From: CADEFQ01 sp035433705 | Lineage (GTDB): Bacteria; Pseudomonadota; Gammaproteobacteria; Steroidobacterales; Steroidobacteraceae | NCBI GenBank assembly: GCA_035433705.1 | Contig: DAORVK010000012.1 | Span: forward strand, 6,810 to 70,809 | Reading direction: 5' to 3' | Length of the DNA: 64,000 nt | In this document: piece after piece, positions 60,747 through 64,000 of the stretch | How positions within the stretch are numbered: position 1 is the stretch's first letter | Layout: each line of letters starts with the position of its first letter | Notes under the pieces: generated by a model | Told to the model about the DNA's origin: nothing | The model's database searches: none | Seen by the model: the letters and a program-made list of their open reading frames with translations, nothing else | Position numbers and translations under genes: made by a program

Positions 60747-62951
60747 ATGACAAGTGAACGAAAGTACAAGTACGACTTGACCTCCGTCGTGGGCGCGGCA
60801 TTGGCGCTGGCGACCGTGCAGGCCGCGACGGCGGATACGACAGACCTCGAGGCCGTCACGGTTTACGCGCGGCGCCTGGTGCCCCTCTCGCGCGTTGCGG
60901 CCGCCGTGAGCGTGATTCCGCAGGAGACGATCGAGCGCACGCTGTCGGCAGACGTGAAGGAACTGGTGCGTTATGAGCCGGGGCTCTCGGTGCGCAGCGA
61001 TCCGTTCCGCTTCGGCGTCGACACTTTCGCGGTGCGCGGGGTGGGCGGCAACCGTGTATCCGTCGAGGTCGACGGCATTCCCGCCGCCGGCGGATTCGCG
61101 ATCGGCGCGTACTCCGATTCCGGCCGCCGTTTCGTGGACCTCACGTTCGTCGAGCGCGTGGAAGTGCTGCGCGGCCCGGCCTCCTCGCTCTACGGGAGTG
61201 ATGCCATCGGAGGTGTCGTGGCAATGACGACCGTGAAACCGGGCAGCCTGCTCGACGGCGACGCGGATGCAGCGGCCCGCTTCGAATCGGGCTATGCATC
61301 GAAAGACGACGGCTGGCACGCTTCCCTCGTCGGCGCCGCACGACTGGGCCCGGCCGAGGCGCTGCTTGGCTATGTTCGTCGCGAGGGGCAGGCATCCGGC
61401 ACCGCGGCCGACGTCACACCGAATCCCCGGGACTACGGCGCGGACAGCCTGCTTGGGCGCATCGTCCTGCCGGGAGCACCGGGCGGACCGCTGACACTGA
61501 CTGCGGAGGCGGGCCGCATCCAGCAGGACACATCCGTCGACGCCCTGCTCGGTACGCCGCCGCGGTTCGTCAACACCACCCTGCTGCTCGGTGACGACCG
61601 CAGCGAGCGATTCCGGGTGGATATTGGCCAGCAGCTCGATCGCACCGCGTGGTTCGATAGCGCCGACTGGCGCCTCTACTGGCAGGGCACTGACACTGAA
61701 CAGCGCTCGTTCGAGCGACGGCGTGCCGTGCCACCGCGCACGCCGCCCTTGCAGATCGAACGGGAGTTTCGCATCGAGGATCGCGCCTACGGCCTCGAGT
61801 TCACCGCCGCGCGTGCCCTCACCGCCGGGCAGATCACTCACGACCTCGTTTACGGCCTCGAGGCCGCGCTCACCACCCTCGATGAGTTGCGTGACGGTCT
61901 GCAGGTGAATCTCGCAACGGGTGCCACGAGCACGACGATCCTGGGCGAGAACATGCCGATGCGGGATTTTCCGCTTACGGACGTGACCGGGATCGGGATC
62001 TTCGCGCAGGATGAAGTGGCGGTCGGCCACAGCGCGTGGACCCTGATCCCGGCGCTGCGTTTGGACTACTACAGGCTCGAGCCGCGGGCGGACCGAGTCT
62101 ATCGCGAGGACAACCCCGCCGTGCCCGTGGTCGCGCTCGATGAATTGTCGTTTGCGCCCAAGCTCGGCGTCACGTATGAAATCGGGCCGCGTGCCACCGC
62201 GTTTTTGCAGTACGCCCACGGCTTCCGCTCGCCGCCGCCGGAGGACGTCAACATCGGCTTCGAGCTGCCGCTGCTCAACTACCGCGCCATTCCCAATCCG
62301 GACCTGCAGCCCGAGCGCAGCCACGGCTACGAAGTGGGTCTGCGCTGGCGTGGCGAAGCACTGCAGCTCACGACGAGCGCCTATTACAACGACTACGACG
62401 ACTTCATCGAATCGCGCGTGAATCTCGGGCCGGACCCGCAGACGGGAGTCATCCAGTTCCAGTCGCAGAACATCGACAAGGCTCGCATCTACGGCGCCGA
62501 AGTGTCCGCGAACGTGCAGGGTGGCAAACTTGCGCGGGGCCTCGAAGGTTGGACCGGCCGGCTGGCGGCGTCCTGGTCGCGCGGTGACGACCTCGCACGT
62601 GACGTGCCGCTCAATTCGGTGGACCCGGCGAGCGTGATCGCCGAAGTGGGCTACACGCCGGCTTCCGCGCGCTGGGGCGCGCAACTCGTGCTGACGGCCG
62701 TGGAAGCCAGGCACGATGTGGACGACACGCTGATGGATCTGTACGAAACGGATGGCTACGTGACGCTCGACCTGCTGGCGCAGGTGGACCTGGGTCGCGG
62801 ACTGCGGCTCAACGCGGGGCTGTTCAACCTCACCGACGTCGATTACATCGAGTGGGCGGACGTGCGCGGCCGGCCTGTCGATGATCCACTGATCCCCTAT
62901 TACACCCGACCGGGGCGCAACGTCTCCGTGACGCTGCACTGGCAATTCTGA
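60747..62951 (+). CDS. TonB-dependent receptor, heme/hemoglobin type
   Basis: A 734-residue receptor with a signal peptide of about 30 residues, a plug domain starting VPLSRVAAAVSVIPQETIE and a 22-strand barrel. VEVLRGPASSLYGSDAIGG is the plug end, GFRSPPPEDVNIGF a barrel strand, and NLTDVDYIEWADVRGRP with TRPGRNVSVTLHWQF at the C-terminus is typical of heme receptors. It brings heme or a similar chelate across the outer membrane. A terminator hairpin follows. Confidence 0.88.
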   Translation: MTSERKYKYDLTSVVGAALALATVQAATADTTDLEAVTVYARRLVPLSRVAAAVSVIPQETIERTLSADVKELVRYEPGLSVRSDPFRFGVDTFAVRGVGGNRVSVEVDGIPAAGGFAIGAYSDSGRRFVDLTFVERVEVLRGPASSLYGSDAIGGVVAMTTVKPGSLLDGDADAAARFESGYASKDDGWHASLVGAARLGPAEALLGYVRREGQASGTAADVTPNPRDYGADSLLGRIVLPGAPGGPLTLTAEAGRIQQDTSVDALLGTPPRFVNTTLLLGDDRSERFRVDIGQQLDRTAWFDSADWRLYWQGTDTEQRSFERRRAVPPRTPPLQIEREFRIEDRAYGLEFTAARALTAGQITHDLVYGLEAALTTLDELRDGLQVNLATGATSTTILGENMPMRDFPLTDVTGIGIFAQDEVAVGHSAWTLIPALRLDYYRLEPRADRVYREDNPAVPVVALDELSFAPKLGVTYEIGPRATAFLQYAHGFRSPPPEDVNIGFELPLLNYRAIPNPDLQPERSHGYEVGLRWRGEALQLTTSAYYNDYDDFIESRVNLGPDPQTGVIQFQSQNIDKARIYGAEVSANVQGGKLARGLEGWTGRLAASWSRGDDLARDVPLNSVDPASVIAEVGYTPASARWGAQLVLTAVEARHDVDDTLMDLYETDGYVTLDLLAQVDLGRGLRLNAGLFNLTDVDYIEWADVRGRPVDDPLIPYYTRPGRNVSVTLHWQF

Positions 62952-62980
62952 AAAGACCCCGCCTCTTGCGAGGCGGGGTC
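62951..62980 (-). terminator. Intrinsic terminator of the nirS transcript (shared with the receptor gene)
   Basis: An 11-bp perfect stem (62955-62965 pairs with 62970-62980) with a TTGC loop. Read on the minus strand it is followed by TTTT (complement of 62951-62954), so it terminates nirS; it lies between the convergent stops of the receptor gene and nirS and may serve both. Confidence 0.85.
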
Positions 62981-63009
62981 GGAAGGAACATCGGCAGACG
63001 TCTGGCTCG

Positions 63010-64000
63010 TCAGTAGACGTCGCCCACCGTGTTGTACACGTTGAACTTGCCGGTCGGCGTGATGATGCGCTTGTCGTTGATGACGGTCTTCAGCTTGAGC
63101 GTCTTGTCGTCCACCACGACGATCGCCGATTTCTGGTCCTTGCCATTCCAGACGGAGAACCAGACCTCGTCGCCGTACTGGTTGTACTCGGGCTGCACGA
63201 CGCGCTTCGGCCCCTCACCGAGGTTCGCCCACTCGGCGATCGGCAGCACCTTGTAGCCGGCCTCGAGGTTGCCGATGTCGAACACCGCGATGCTCTGGCT
63301 GATCTTCGGGTCCGGATTGAGCGTCGTGTCGACGTACAGGTGCTTCGACTTCGGGTGCGTCTTCACGAACAGCGAGCCGCCGCCCTGACCCTTCAACACG
63401 CGCACCACTTTCCAGGCGTGCTCCTTGTGGTTCGCCGGATCGGTGCCGATCAGGGTCACCTTCTCGTTGCCGAGTGCGCTGGTCACCCACACCGGACCGA
63501 ACTTCGGATCAACGAAGTTCGCGCCGCGGCCCGGGTGCGGGATCTTGTCCACGTCGACGAGCGCGGTGAGCTTCTGGTCCTGCGAGTCGATGACCGCGAT
63601 CTTGTCGGACTGGTTCGCGGCAGTCATGAAGTAGCGCTTGGTCGAGTCCCAGCCGCCGTCGTGCAGGAAGCGGGCCGCGCCGATCGTCGTCGTCCTGAGG
63701 TTCCCGATGTCCTCGTAGTTGACCAGCATGACCTGGCCGGTCTCCTTGACGTTGACGATGAACTCGGGGTGCTTGTGCGAGGCGACGATCGCGGCTACGC
63801 GCGGCTCCGGGTGATACTCCTGCGTGTCCACGGTCATGCCGCGGGTCGAGACGACCTTGAACGGCTCGAGCGTGGCGCCGTCCATGATCGTGAATTGCGG
63901 CGGCCAGTAGGCACCCGCAACCGCGTACTTGTCCTCGAAGCCCTTGTACTTCGAGGTCTCGACGGAGCGTGCCTCGAGGCCGACCTTGATCTCGGCGACG
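63010..64000 (-). CDS. nirS: Cytochrome cd1 nitrite reductase, C-terminal part (partial, N-terminus off window)
   Basis: The final 329 residues of NirS, the d1-heme propeller. It reads VAEIKVGLEARSVETSK, AYWPPQFTIMDG, EYHPEPRVAAIVASHKHPEFIVNVKETG, RFLHDGG, HPGRGANFV, GGGSLFVKTHP, VWFSVWNGKDQ and ITPTGKFNVYNT, all hallmarks of NirS. The His in EYHPEP and ASHKHPEF correspond to the conserved active-site His pair near the d1 heme. The cytochrome c domain is beyond the window. It reduces nitrite to nitric oxide in the periplasm; the organism is likely a denitrifier. Confidence 0.94.
   Translation of the reverse strand, partial: VAEIKVGLEARSVETSKYKGFEDKYAVAGAYWPPQFTIMDGATLEPFKVVSTRGMTVDTQEYHPEPRVAAIVASHKHPEFIVNVKETGQVMLVNYEDIGNLRTTTIGAARFLHDGGWDSTKRYFMTAANQSDKIAVIDSQDQKLTALVDVDKIPHPGRGANFVDPKFGPVWVTSALGNEKVTLIGTDPANHKEHAWKVVRVLKGQGGGSLFVKTHPKSKHLYVDTTLNPDPKISQSIAVFDIGNLEAGYKVLPIAEWANLGEGPKRVVQPEYNQYGDEVWFSVWNGKDQKSAIVVVDDKTLKLKTVINDKRIITPTGKFNVYNTVGDVY

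Noticed and set aside
59928..62945. A 1005-codon open frame on the minus strand opposite the TonB receptor
   Set aside because: It is an antisense by-product of high GC codon bias: Arg/His-rich, no domain, and it runs through the receptor and porin genes.

Overview
The window is a GC-rich, densely coded stretch of a gammaproteobacterial chromosome, probably from a draft or metagenome scaffold because it contains two runs of exactly 100 N (21110-21209 and 44765-44864). A gammaproteobacterium is suggested by the fused RlmKL methyltransferase and by a polyamine locus laid out like spuI/spuABC-transporter of Pseudomonas. The nirS fragment at the right edge suggests denitrification. I see no rRNA, tRNA, CRISPR array, integrase or transposase.

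Region 1 (1-19351) is a polyamine locus. On the minus strand, puuD(spuA)-puuA(spuB)-spuC-potF-potG-potH-potI run on into a polyphosphate glucokinase, a methionine/glutamine-type aminotransferase and an omega-amidase cut by the window edge. Divergent from this are a second glutamine-synthetase-like ligase (spuI-like) and a puuB oxidase. Further right are a DUF488 gene, rlmL, puuC, puuR and a divergent omega-amino-acid:pyruvate transaminase. Together these genes import putrescine or spermidine, gamma-glutamylate, oxidise and hydrolyse it, and pass the amino groups to pyruvate.

Region 2 (19436-34025) is mixed. It holds a TorF-type porin, a cupin gene coupled to a zinc-ribbon methyltransferase (interrupted by N), a GntR regulator beside a PLP decarboxylase, an MFS transporter, a GNAT enzyme coupled to an aminotransferase, an mprF/lpiA-acvB pair for lysyl-phosphatidylglycerol, two small envelope proteins, and an epimerase-like protein with a Tat-type leader.

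Region 3 (33633-39414) is a metal-efflux operon: a His-rich small membrane protein followed by czcC-czcB-czcA. Region 4 (39503-49718) is the most striking part: a TauE-type exporter diverges from a tight seven-gene operon cysJ-cysI-cysH-hemC/hemD fusion-hemB-hemA(ALA synthase)-cysG. It encodes sulfite reductase, PAPS reductase and what looks like every step from glycine plus succinyl-CoA to siroheme, the sulfite reductase cofactor. The HemC part appears to lack the usual dipyrromethane cysteine.

Region 5 (49753-64000) holds a TPR protein, SCO1, a catabolic-looking set (molybdopterin oxidoreductase, two SDRs, a luciferase-like oxidoreductase, an alpha/beta hydrolase, an Acg-type nitroreductase), a parD gene with a probably broken parE, a beta-barrel porin, a heme-type TonB receptor and the C-terminal part of NirS.

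Three copies of a 71-74 bp almost perfect inverted repeat, with 30-31 bp arms built on a doubled CGGTTATT, lie directly after genes at 19357, 33529 and 39425. They look like a repeated palindromic element of this genome.
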